A stretch of 64,000 bases of DNA from CAVQBC01 sp963710665 (lineage in GTDB: Bacteria > Actinomycetota > Thermoleophilia > Solirubrobacterales > Solirubrobacteraceae). Below, one piece after another: positions 14,380 through 22,065 of the stretch (positions within the stretch are counted from its first letter, which is position 1; every line of letters begins with the position of its first letter). The position numbers were made by a program, and so were the translations under genes. The notes under the pieces are model-generated. The model was not told where the DNA came from. It was given only the letters and a program-made list of their open reading frames with translations, and made no database searches. The DNA is taken from assembly GCA_963710665.1 (NCBI GenBank), contig CAVQBC010000008.1:1139802-1203801 (forward strand), in the 5' to 3' direction.

Positions 14380-16139
14380 TGCGCTGTGCCGTCCGCGACG
14401 AGCGCGGGTTCACCATGATCGCCGCGATGGGCGCGATGCTGGTCGTGCTCTCGCTGAGCGCCGCCGCCTTCGCGGTCGCCAACGGCGACATCCGCGTCGC
14501 GCGCGCCAGCGGCGAGCAGAAGACCGCCTACGCCGCCGCCGAGGCGGGGGTCGCCGACTACCTCTACCACCTCAACCAGAACCCGAACTACTGGTCGCTG
14601 TGCACCGACGTGCCGGCGCCCGACGGCCAGCCCTACGCGCCGGTCAACCAGGCGTGGAACGGCACGGGCACAGACCCGCGCAACTGGCGCAAGCTCGCGG
14701 AGTCCGGCGCCGAGTACACGATCGAGCTGCTGCCGGCCCAGGGCAAGGCCAGCTGCGACAAGGACGACCCGGCGGGCTCGATGCTCGACTCCAACAACGC
14801 CGTTCCGCATCCGCGCGACCGGGCGCACGAGCGCGAGCTCGAAGGTCAAGCGGAGCATCATCGCGACCTTCAAGGCCAAGAGCTTCCTCGACTTCCTCTA
14901 CTTCACCCAGATCGAGGCGCAGGACCCCGTGGTGTGGACGAAGCTCAACAGCTGCGGCGGCACCCCCTCCAGCGAGGTCACGCCGGCCTGCTACCCGACG
15001 CGCGGGCAGGACCTCGGCGGCGGCGTGCGCGGCCCCGACCTCGCGGCGTGGGGCGCCCAGCAGTGCTCGAAGTACTGGCGGCCGCCGGGCCGGCGCGGGA
15101 GCGCGGGCTTCCCCGGCCAGATCCAGATCGGCGGCACGTGGCGCGACTACCCGGTCCGCTGCACCGAGATCATCTTCGGCGACGGTGAGAACATCGAGGG
15201 GCCGTTCCACACCAACGACGGCATCAACGTCTGCGACGACCCCGTGTTCGGCCGCGACGCCAACGACCGCATCGAGGTCTCGGCCGCGGCGGGCGCGACC
15301 CCCGACCAGGAGCCCTACCGCGCCTCGCCCGGCTGCTCCGCGGACCCCGACTTCAAGGGGACGTGGACTCCGGGCTCGCCCGAGCTCGACCCGCCGCAGA
15401 CGAACTCCGAGCTCAAGAAGGACGCCACGTATCTCTTCCAGGGCGCTACGAAATCGTGCTGAACGCCGACGGGACCATGACCGTCACCAACCACAACCAG
15501 ACGCCGCGGACCTCGACCGTGGCCCAGCCCACCGACGGCGTCATCTACGTCGAGGCGAGCGCCTGCGAGGCGCCCTACGACCCGTACGTGCCGAAGGTCT
15601 ACGACGGGACCACGGCGACCAACAGCGGCTGCGGCAGCGTCTCGGTACAGGGCACCTACACGAAGAACCTCACCATCGGCGCCGACGAGGACATCGTCGT
15701 CACCGACGACCTGCGCAAGAGCGGCAACGTCCTCATGGGGCTGATCGCGAACAACTTCGTGCGGGTCGGCCACCCTTCGTTCTTCGACACGAGCGGCAGC
15801 GCGCAGTGGGACAGCGTCGCCGGCGCGAACACGCCGAAGTGCCGCAACAACGGGACGCCGACGGCGAACGTCACCATCGAGGCGGCCATCCTCGCGCTGA
15901 ACCGCTCCTTCATGGTCGACCGCTACGGCTGCGGCGGCGGGCTCGGCCAGCTCAACGTCATCGGCGCGATCGCCCAGAAGTTCCGCGGTGTGGTCGGGGT
16001 CGGCAACGGCGCGAGCGGCTTCATCAAGAACTACAAGTACGACAACCGGCTGCGCTTCCGCTCGCCGCCGAAGTTCATCAAGCCCGAGAACGCCGCCTGG
16101 GACGTCACGCGGCAGGTGGAGCAGAGCCCGGCGCGCTGA
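14367..16139 (+). pseudogene. PilX-like minor prepilin gene broken by two compensating frameshifts
   Basis: The gene starts at ATG 14367 (CAGGAG ten bases upstream) with leader MLDLMRCAVRDERG and FTMIAAMGAMLVVLSLSAAA. It lacks Glu at +5, as GspK-type tip subunits do. The first frame is sensible to about 14800. Coding then continues in another frame (FRIRATGRTSASSKVKRSII, CTEIIFGDGENIEGPF) to about 15443, and returns to the original frame (RYEIVLNADGTMTV) until 16139. Restoring one C at ~15444 (GGCCGC for GGCGC) fixes the second shift. The corrected product is ~590 residues. The shifts may be assembly errors, because the rest of the operon is intact. Confidence 0.8.
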
Positions 16140-16174
16140 GCCCGGATCCGCCGGAACATCGGTGGATCCGGACT
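16139..16174. repeat. Short copy of repeat family A (terminal palindrome only)
   Basis: AGCCCGGATCC at the left and its near-complement at the right enclose a hairpin (16142-16153 with 16160-16171, 12 pairs including one G-U). The ends match the terminal inverted repeats of the 160-base copies at 18075 and 50475, so this looks like the same element with its interior lost. It begins at the last base of the upstream TGA stop codon. Confidence 0.7.
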
Positions 16175-16181
16175 GAGCGCC

Positions 16182-16209
16182 TCAAGTGCGGCCGCCGGGC
16201 GACCGATTA
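16182..16209 (+). promoter_or_regulatory. Sigma-28-type promoter of pilM
   Basis: TCAAG (16182-16186), 15 bases, ACCGATTA (16202-16209). The -10 ends nine bases before ATG 16219. Confidence 0.7.
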
Positions 16210-16218
16210 CACGAAGCG

Positions 16219-17283
16219 ATGCCGCTCTCACTCCCCAAGCGCCGCGCCAAGCGCCCCTCCGTCGTCGGGCTCGACCTCGAGCCGAGCCACATCGCCGCCG
16301 CCGAGGTCACCCTCAACGGCTCGCTGAAGATCGACCGCGCCGCCGTGGCGCCGCTCGACGGCCGCATGCTGCGCGACGGCGAGCTCTCCGATCCCGACGG
16401 ACTGGCGGCCGCGATCTCGGAGCTGTTCGAGAGCCATCAGCTCGGCCGGCGCGTGCGCATCGGGCTCGCGCACCAGCGGGTCGTGGTCCGTACGCTCGAC
16501 CTCCCGCGCCTGGAGGACCGCAAGGCCCTCGACTCCGCCGTCCGCCTGCAGGCGCCGGACCACATCCCGATGCCGATGGACGAGGCGATCTTCGACTACC
16601 AGGTCCTCGGGCCGGTCGACACCACCGCCGGCCCGCGCACCCGCGTGGTCGTCGTGGCCGTCCGCCGCGAGACGGTGGACCGGCTGGTGGGCGTCGTCCG
16701 CCAGGCCAAGCTGGACCTCGTCGGCATCGACCTCTCGGCCTTCGCCATGCTGCGCTCGCTCGACGTCACGCCGGTCGAGGACGGGGAGGCGGTCCTCTAC
16801 GCGAACGTCGGCGGGCTGATCAACCTCGCCGTCGCCTCGGGCCGCTCCTGCCTGTTCACCCGCACCGCGCCCGGCGGCCTCGAGGCGCTCGCCTTCACGC
16901 TCGCCGACCAGTGCTCGCTCACGCTCGAGCACGCCCGCCAGTGGCTCCGGCACGTCGGGACCGCGGCGCCGCTCGAGGAGATCGAGGGCGAGGCCACCAT
17001 CGTGTCCGCCGCCCGCTCCGTGCTGCTCGACGGCGCCCACGAGGTCGCCGACACGATGCGCAACACGCTGAACTTCTACCGCACCCAGGACCACGCCGAG
17101 CCGGTCGGCCGCGCCGTGATCACCGGCCCCGCGGCCACGGTGCCCGGGTTCGCCGAGTCGGTCGCCGCCGAGCTGCGGCTCCCGGTCGAGGCGGCCGGCG
17201 TCGAGGCCACCGCGGAGCTCGAGGGCGTCCCGCTCGAGCGCCTCGTGGTCGCCGCCGGCCTTGCGGTGCACGAGCGTCCCTGA
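16219..17283 (+). CDS. pilM: Type IV pilus assembly protein PilM
   Basis: A 354-residue actin-like protein beginning, after a basic start, with SVVGLDLEPSHIAAAEV, the first phosphate-binding loop of the FtsA/PilM fold. A second loop is GPAATVPGFAESV near residue 310. Length is typical. PilM is a cytoplasmic nucleotide-binding ring that binds the N-terminus of PilN and links it to the pilus motor. ATG 16219 is supported by the sigma-28-type promoter nine bases upstream; the longer frame would start inside the promoter. It is followed 33 bases later by pilD with its own -10 box. No PilB, PilC or PilT gene is in the window. Confidence 0.92.
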   Translation: MPLSLPKRRAKRPSVVGLDLEPSHIAAAEVTLNGSLKIDRAAVAPLDGRMLRDGELSDPDGLAAAISELFESHQLGRRVRIGLAHQRVVVRTLDLPRLEDRKALDSAVRLQAPDHIPMPMDEAIFDYQVLGPVDTTAGPRTRVVVVAVRRETVDRLVGVVRQAKLDLVGIDLSAFAMLRSLDVTPVEDGEAVLYANVGGLINLAVASGRSCLFTRTAPGGLEALAFTLADQCSLTLEHARQWLRHVGTAAPLEEIEGEATIVSAARSVLLDGAHEVADTMRNTLNFYRTQDHAEPVGRAVITGPAATVPGFAESVAAELRLPVEAAGVEATAELEGVPLERLVVAAGLAVHERP

Positions 17284-17299
17284 GCGGCGGATCCCGGGG

Positions 17300-17305
17300 T
17301 AGGGT
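17300..17305 (+). promoter_or_regulatory. -10 box of pilD
   Basis: TAGGGT, eleven bases before ATG 17317. Confidence 0.4.
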
Positions 17306-17316
17306 GGCGCTCTGAG

Positions 17317-18075
17317 ATGACCCTCGTCGCGGTCCTCCTCGCGGGTTGCCTCGGCGCGGCGATCGGCTCGTTCCTCAACGTCGTCATCTGGCGGCTGCCG
17401 CGCGGCGAGAGCGTCGTCGCGCCGCGGTCGAGCTGCCCGCAGTGCGCCACGCCGATCCGCGCCCGGGACAACGTCCCGGTGCTGTCGTGGGCGCTGCTGC
17501 GCGGCCGCTGCCGGGACTGCAAGGCCGCGATCTCCCCCCGCTACCCGGTGATCGAGGCGCTGACCGCGCTGCTGTGCGTCGCCGTCGTGGTCGTCCTCGG
17601 TCCCGGAACCCAGGCGTGGCTCGCGCTCGCGCTCGTGCTGCTGCTCGTGCCGGTGACGTTCATCGACCTCGACCACCGCATCATCCCCAACGTGCTGATG
17701 GCCATCGGGGCGGTGAGCGCGCTGGCGCTCGTGGCCGTCCTGCAACCCGATGCGCTCGTCGAGCATCTCCTCGCAGCCGCGGGAGCCGGCGGCTTCCTGC
17801 TCGTCGCGGCGGTCGCCTATCCGGCCGGGATGGGCATGGGGGACGTCAAGCTCGCCGCGGTGCTCGGGCTGTTCCTCGGCACGGCTGTGGCGCCCGCCAT
17901 GTTCGTCGCCATGCTCGCCGGTTCCGTCGTGGGGGCGCTGATCATCGCGCGCAAGGGCGCGAAGGAAGGCCGCAAGACGGCCATCCCGTTCGGCCCCTAC
18001 CTCGCCTTCGGCGCCCTCGTGGGCGCGCTGTACGGCGACGCGATGGTCGACTGGTACCTGCGCACCTTCGTCTAA
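17317..18075 (+). CDS. pilD: Prepilin peptidase / N-methyltransferase (A24 family)
   Basis: A 252-residue polytopic membrane enzyme. The N-terminal methyltransferase-type domain begins GAAIGSFLNVVIWRLPRGE and has a four-cysteine zinc site (CPQC and CRDC, residues ~44-70). The aspartyl protease residues lie in FIDLDHRIIPN (~127) and GMGMGDVKLAA (~172). Length is typical of full PilD enzymes. It cleaves the leaders of the pilins at 11651, 12225, 13663 and 14367 and probably methylates the new N-termini, in the cytoplasmic membrane. The stop codon TAA joins directly onto the 160-base family A repeat. Confidence 0.95.
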   Translation: MTLVAVLLAGCLGAAIGSFLNVVIWRLPRGESVVAPRSSCPQCATPIRARDNVPVLSWALLRGRCRDCKAAISPRYPVIEALTALLCVAVVVVLGPGTQAWLALALVLLLVPVTFIDLDHRIIPNVLMAIGAVSALALVAVLQPDALVEHLLAAAGAGGFLLVAAVAYPAGMGMGDVKLAAVLGLFLGTAVAPAMFVAMLAGSVVGALIIARKGAKEGRKTAIPFGPYLAFGALVGALYGDAMVDWYLRTFV

Positions 18076-18234
18076 GCCCGGATCCACCGATACCCGCGGC
18101 GCCTCGCCACCGTGGCCCTTCGCCAGTGCCGATCGGCCGCGACCCAGGTGGGTGACCACATGGATGCGCGGCCGATCGACTCTGGCTCGACCCACGGCGC
18201 CGAGGCATCCACGGATCATCGGTGGATCCGGGCT
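18075..18234. repeat. MITE-like repeat family A, full copy 1
   Basis: A 160-base element with perfect 17-base terminal inverted repeats: AGCCCGGATCCACCGAT at 18075-18091 and its complement at 18218-18234. The interior holds a second inverted pair around GCCGATCGGCCGCG and GCGCGGCCGATCG. It has no coding capacity. A second copy at 50475-50631 shares nearly the whole length. The left end overlaps the last base of the pilD stop codon; the right end is 25 bases before the pilN promoter. It may act as a structured 3' end as well as a mobile relic. Confidence 0.8.
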
Positions 18235-18259
18235 GATCGTCTCTGACGCCGGGGCGCTC

Positions 18260-18286
18260 TCAAGCGCCCTGGGGCGGTGCCGATAA
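18260..18286 (+). promoter_or_regulatory. Sigma-28-type promoter of the pilN operon
   Basis: TCAAG (18260-18264), 14 bases, GCCGATAA (18279-18286). The -10 is a perfect match to the FliA consensus and ends seven bases before GTG 18294. Confidence 0.78.
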
Positions 18287-18293
18287 CCGGGTC

Positions 18294-19130
18294 GTGAAGT
18301 CCGTCAACCTGCTTCCCGCCGACCTGCGCGGCACCGAGTTCGCCGACGTCGAGTCGCCCGCCGGCCCCACCGGCGCCGGCGGCCCCGCCGCCTTCTTCGT
18401 CCTGGGCGCCCTCGCCCTCGCGGTCGTCGCCATGGCCGCCTCGGTCCTGGCGTCCAACTCCGTCAAGCAGAACCGGGCGGAGCTCGCCGAGGTGACCGCG
18501 AGCCAGGCCGGCGCCCGCCAGCAGGTCGCCGCGCTCAAGCCCTACGCCGACTACCGCGATCTCGCCGAGGGCCGCATCCAGAGCGTGCGCCAGCTCGCGA
18601 CCTCGCGCTTCGACTGGGAGCGCGCGCTGCGCGACGTGTCCCGCACGATGCCGGAGGCCGTGAGCCTCGAGTCGATCGACGCCTCGCTCGGCACGGGCGA
18701 CAGCGAGGGGAGCTCCCCGCTGCGCGGCGCGATCAAGGCGCCGGCGATCCAGCTCAAGGGCTGCACCCGCGACCAGCGCGAGGTGGCCCGCATGATGGCC
18801 CGCCTGCGCGGCGTCCAGGGCGTCACCCGCGTGAGCCTGTCGCAGTCGCAGAAGGACGACGTCCAGAAGGGCGCGAGCAGCTCGGCGGTGTCCGAGGGCG
18901 GCGACAAGCCCCTCTGCGGCCCGGGCAGCCACCCGACCTTCGACATGGTGATCTTCTTCGAGCGCGACGCCGCGCTCAGCTCCGAGCCCAACGTCCAGGC
19001 GACTCCCGCGACGGGCGGCGCCACGCCTCCGGCGGGCGGCGCCACGCCGGCCGCCGGCGGCTCGAGCTCCTCGTCCTCGTCCGCCTCGACGGCCTCGGCC
19101 GGCGCGCCCCAGGGAGGGGGCACCCCGTGA
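18294..19130 (+). CDS. pilN: Type IV pilus assembly protein PilN
   Basis: A 278-residue bitopic membrane protein. It begins MKSVNLLPADLRGTEF, the conserved NLLP motif that PilN uses to bind PilM. One transmembrane helix follows (FFVLGALALAVVAMAASVLA, ~41-60), then a coiled-coil and a ferredoxin-like periplasmic-side domain (REVARMMARLRGVQGVTRVS near residue 165). The C-terminal ~45 residues are a Gly/Ser/Ala-rich tail, longer than in most PilN proteins. The GTG start sits seven bases behind the sigma-28-type -10 and has no ribosome binding site. The stop overlaps the start of pilO. Confidence 0.92.
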   Translation: MKSVNLLPADLRGTEFADVESPAGPTGAGGPAAFFVLGALALAVVAMAASVLASNSVKQNRAELAEVTASQAGARQQVAALKPYADYRDLAEGRIQSVRQLATSRFDWERALRDVSRTMPEAVSLESIDASLGTGDSEGSSPLRGAIKAPAIQLKGCTRDQREVARMMARLRGVQGVTRVSLSQSQKDDVQKGASSSAVSEGGDKPLCGPGSHPTFDMVIFFERDAALSSEPNVQATPATGGATPPAGGATPAAGGSSSSSSSASTASAGAPQGGGTP

Positions 19131-19903
19131 CCCGCTCGCTCAAGATCGTCCTGCCCGTCGCGCTGCTCGCCGCCATGGCCGCGGCGGCCTGGTTCCTGGT
19201 GATCGCGCCCAAGCGCGAGGAGGCCGCCCGGCTGAGCGCCGAGGTCGCCACCGCGGACGCCGAGCTCGCCGACCTCCAGGCGAAGGTCGCCGACTACACC
19301 AAGGCGCGCGAGCGCTACCCGAGCGACGTCGCGACCGTGACCCGCCTGGGCAAGGCCGTCCCCGCCGACGACGACACCGGCTCGCTGATGGTCCAGCTCG
19401 ACTCGGCGTCCCGCCGCAGCGGCGTCGACTTCAGCTCGATCCAGCTCACGGGCGACGCAGCCGGCGCCGCTCCCGCCGCGGGCAACGCGGCCAACCAGAC
19501 GGTCACGCCCGGCGCCACGATCCCCGGTGCGGTGGTCGTGCCCGGCAGCGACGTCTCCACGATGCCCTTCACCTTCGCCTTCGAGGGCGACTACTTCGGC
19601 CTCTCGAGCTTCCTCGCCCGCCTGCAGCGCTTCGTGACGCTGCGCGACGAGCGGATCTCGGTCAACGGGCGCCTCCTGCGCGTCGAGAGCATCTCGCTCA
19701 AGCCGGCCGACGGCGGCTTCCCGCACATCGTCGCGCAGGTCAAGGCGAGCTCCTTCCTGGCCCCCGCGGCCAAGTCGAGGCCGGCCGGCGGCTCTGCCGC
19801 GGCGCCCTCAGTGGGCGGCGCGACGAGCACGGGCGGCGGCGGCTCGACCCCCGCGACCCCCGAACCCACCACCAACGCGAACGCCTCCGGAGCCGTGCAA
19901 TGA
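19127..19903 (+). CDS. pilO: Type IV pilus assembly protein PilO
   Basis: A 258-residue protein with one N-terminal membrane helix (IVLPVALLAAMAAAAWFLVI), a coiled coil (EEAARLSAEVATADAELADL) and a C-terminal ferredoxin-like domain (TFAFEGDYFGLSSFLARLQR), the PilO layout. It pairs with PilN to form the alignment subcomplex between the cytoplasmic motor and the pilus. The last ~45 residues are Gly/Ser/Thr/Pro-rich and probably disordered. It overlaps pilN by four bases and the next gene by four bases, so the three are translationally coupled. Confidence 0.92.
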   Translation: MTRSLKIVLPVALLAAMAAAAWFLVIAPKREEAARLSAEVATADAELADLQAKVADYTKARERYPSDVATVTRLGKAVPADDDTGSLMVQLDSASRRSGVDFSSIQLTGDAAGAAPAAGNAANQTVTPGATIPGAVVVPGSDVSTMPFTFAFEGDYFGLSSFLARLQRFVTLRDERISVNGRLLRVESISLKPADGGFPHIVAQVKASSFLAPAAKSRPAGGSAAAPSVGGATSTGGGGSTPATPEPTTNANASGAVQ

Positions 19904-20841
19904 GCCTGATCACCGATACGTGGCGCCAGCTGGTGCGGCGCCGCCTGTGGCCCGTCGCGCTGGGCCTCCTGGCCGCGCTGGCCGCCGTGCCGGTGGTCCT
20001 CGCCCGCGAGCCCGAGGTCGTGGGCGGGGGGGCCTCGAATGCGAAGGCGCAGGCCGTCACGGCCGGCGCCGAGGTGACCGACCCGGTCGTCGCGCTCGCC
20101 GGCGAGAGCCCGAAGGACGCGCGCCGTCGCGTGCTGGGCGAGAGCAAGGACCCCTTCACCCCCGCGCCGAGCCACAAGTCGAAGAAGAGCGCCAAGGCGG
20201 CCCAGAACGAGCCGGCCGCGGGCACGGAGTCCTCCCCGGCGGACTCTTCCGGCGGCGCCGTCGACGGCTCCGGCGGCTCGAGCGGCGGCGGCGACTCCGT
20301 CGAGCCGGTCTTCGAGCTCCCGGACCTGGACGACCCCGACACCCCCGAGGTCACCTACCCGCGCTACTCGGTGTCGGTCCGCTTCGGCGGCGGCGACGAG
20401 GAGCCGCAGGAGGACGTCATCGAGCGCGGCGAGGCGCTGCCCTCCGAGGACGACCCGGTGGCGATCTACCTGGGCGTCTCCAAGGACGGCAAGCGCGCGG
20501 TGTTCATGCTCGCCGAGACCGCGACGACCGAGGGCGACGGCACCTGCACGCCGAGCCCCGAGAACTGCGAGGCCCTCGAGCTGGCCGCCGGCGAGACGGA
20601 GTTCATCGACGTCACCGACGAGGACGGCAAGGTCCGCTCCTATCAGCTCGACGTGGTCAAGATCCACAAGGGCAAGGGCGGCAGCGCCTCGTCGAGCAAG
20701 ACCGCCAAGGCCGGGCTGCGCACCCTGCGGGCGCGCGAGCTGCCCTACCGCTACGACGCCCGCACGGGCACGGTGGAGAAGGTCGGCAGCCGCGGCCTCA
20801 AGGACGCGGCCGGCGTCGCGGCGCAGGGCTCCAGCCTCTAG
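19900..20841 (+). CDS. Membrane-anchored protein in the PilP position of the pilus operon (313 aa)
   Basis: I recognise no named domain. An N-terminal membrane helix (RLWPVALGLLAALAAVPVVL, ~14-34) is followed by a low-complexity Ser/Gly/Lys linker (~70-135). A folded part then runs ~147-265 (YSVSVRFGGGDEEPQEDVIE, DDPVAIYLGVSKDGKRAVFM, SYQLDVVKIHKGKG) with two cysteines in GTCTPSPENCEALEL. It overlaps pilO by four bases. In diderm bacteria this slot holds PilP, which links PilN/PilO to the outer-membrane secretin; no secretin is expected here, so the partner may be a cell-wall component. A GC hairpin after its stop ends the operon. Confidence 0.82.
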   Translation: MSLITDTWRQLVRRRLWPVALGLLAALAAVPVVLAREPEVVGGGASNAKAQAVTAGAEVTDPVVALAGESPKDARRRVLGESKDPFTPAPSHKSKKSAKAAQNEPAAGTESSPADSSGGAVDGSGGSSGGGDSVEPVFELPDLDDPDTPEVTYPRYSVSVRFGGGDEEPQEDVIERGEALPSEDDPVAIYLGVSKDGKRAVFMLAETATTEGDGTCTPSPENCEALELAAGETEFIDVTDEDGKVRSYQLDVVKIHKGKGGSASSSKTAKAGLRTLRARELPYRYDARTGTVEKVGSRGLKDAAGVAAQGSSL

Positions 20842-20857
20842 CACCGCCAACGGGGAC

Positions 20858-20873
20858 GGGGCCCGCCGGCCCC
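20858..20873 (+). terminator. GC hairpin between the pilus operon and aroC
   Basis: GGGGCC (20858-20863) pairs with GGCCCC (20868-20873) around a four-base loop. There is no T-run. It lies 16 bases after the last pilus gene and seven bases before the aroC -10 box. Confidence 0.4.
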
Positions 20874-20879
20874 TGCTCG

Positions 20880-20885
20880 TAAGCT
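20880..20885 (+). promoter_or_regulatory. -10 box of aroC
   Basis: TAAGCT ends seven bases before GTG 20893, predicting a leaderless aroC mRNA. Confidence 0.5.
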
Positions 20886-20892
20886 TCCCGGC

Positions 20893-22065
20893 GTGTCGTT
20901 GCGCCTCATCACCGCGGGTGAATCCCACGGGCCGGGCCTGACCTGCGTGGTCGAGGGCCTGCCGGCCGGCCTCGAGCTGGACCACGAGGCGATCAACCGC
21001 GACATGGCCCGCCGCCAGCTCGGCCACGGCCGCGGCGGGCGGATGAAGATCGAGCGCGACGCCGCGCAGGTCAGCTCGGGCGTCCGCCACGGCCGCACGC
21101 TGGGCGGGCCGATCGCGCTGACGATCCCCAACCGCGACTACGCGAACTGGGAGGAGCGCATGAACCCCTGGCCGGTGGAGGCCGAGGTGCCCGAGGTGCA
21201 CCTCCCGCGCCCCGGCCACGCCGACCTCGCGGGCGCGCAGAAGTTCGGCTTCACCGACGTGCGCAACGTCCTCGAGCGTGCCAGCGCGCGCGAGACCGCG
21301 GCGCGCGTGGCGGGCGGCGCGCTCGCCAAGGCCTTCCTGCGCACGCTCGGCGTCGAGATCGTGTCCCACGTCATGCAGATCGGCTCGGTGCGCGCGCCCG
21401 AGCGCAACGGCCTCGCGGTCGCCGACTTCGCCGACGTCGACGCCTCGCCCGTCCGCTGCCTGGACGCCGACGCGAGCCGCGCCATGGTCCAGGAGATCAA
21501 CGCCCTGCGAAAGGCCAACGAGTCGCTCGGCGGGGTGTTCGAGGTGCGCGCCTACGGCGTCGTGCCGGGCATCGGGTCGCACGTCTCCTGGGAGGAGCGC
21601 CTCGACGGGCGCATCGGCATGGCGATGCTCTCCATCCAGGCCGTCAAGGGCTGCGGGATCGGCGACGGCTTCGACCTGGCGGGGCGGCCCGGCTCCGCCG
21701 CGCACGACGAGATCTTCTTCGACGACGAGCAGGGCTACTACCGCGAGACGAACCGCTCGGGCGGGATCGAGGGCGGCATGACGACCGGCGAGCCGGTCGT
21801 CGTCATCTGCGCGATGAAGCCGCTGCCCACGCTGACGAAGCCCCTGCGCTCGGTCGACATCGCCACCCACGCGCCCGCCGAGGCGCTGCGCGAGCGCACC
21901 GACTCCTGCACCGTCCCGGCCGCCGGCGTGGTGGGGGAGGCGATGCTCGCGATCGTCCTCGCGAGCGCCTTCCGCGACAAGTTCGGCGGCGACCACATCG
22001 ACGACGTGCGGGCCGCCGTCGCCGCCTACGAAGAGCGGATCGGGTGGAGGCGCGGGCGGCCGTAG
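20893..22065 (+). CDS. aroC: Chorismate synthase
   Basis: A 390-residue enzyme of normal length. Family signatures are LRLITAGESHGPGL at the N-terminus, the FMN-contacting RRQLGHGRGGRM region (~42-53), and GGIEGGMTTGEPVVV with RTDSCTVPAAGVVGE toward the C-terminus. It converts 5-enolpyruvylshikimate-3-phosphate to chorismate in the cytoplasm, the last step of the shikimate pathway. It leads a cluster aroC-aroKB-aroQ with 22-base and 3-base junctions. The GTG start fits the -10 box seven bases upstream; no ribosome binding site is seen. Confidence 0.97.
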   Translation: MSLRLITAGESHGPGLTCVVEGLPAGLELDHEAINRDMARRQLGHGRGGRMKIERDAAQVSSGVRHGRTLGGPIALTIPNRDYANWEERMNPWPVEAEVPEVHLPRPGHADLAGAQKFGFTDVRNVLERASARETAARVAGGALAKAFLRTLGVEIVSHVMQIGSVRAPERNGLAVADFADVDASPVRCLDADASRAMVQEINALRKANESLGGVFEVRAYGVVPGIGSHVSWEERLDGRIGMAMLSIQAVKGCGIGDGFDLAGRPGSAAHDEIFFDDEQGYYRETNRSGGIEGGMTTGEPVVVICAMKPLPTLTKPLRSVDIATHAPAEALRERTDSCTVPAAGVVGEAMLAIVLASAFRDKFGGDHIDDVRAAVAAYEERIGWRRGRP

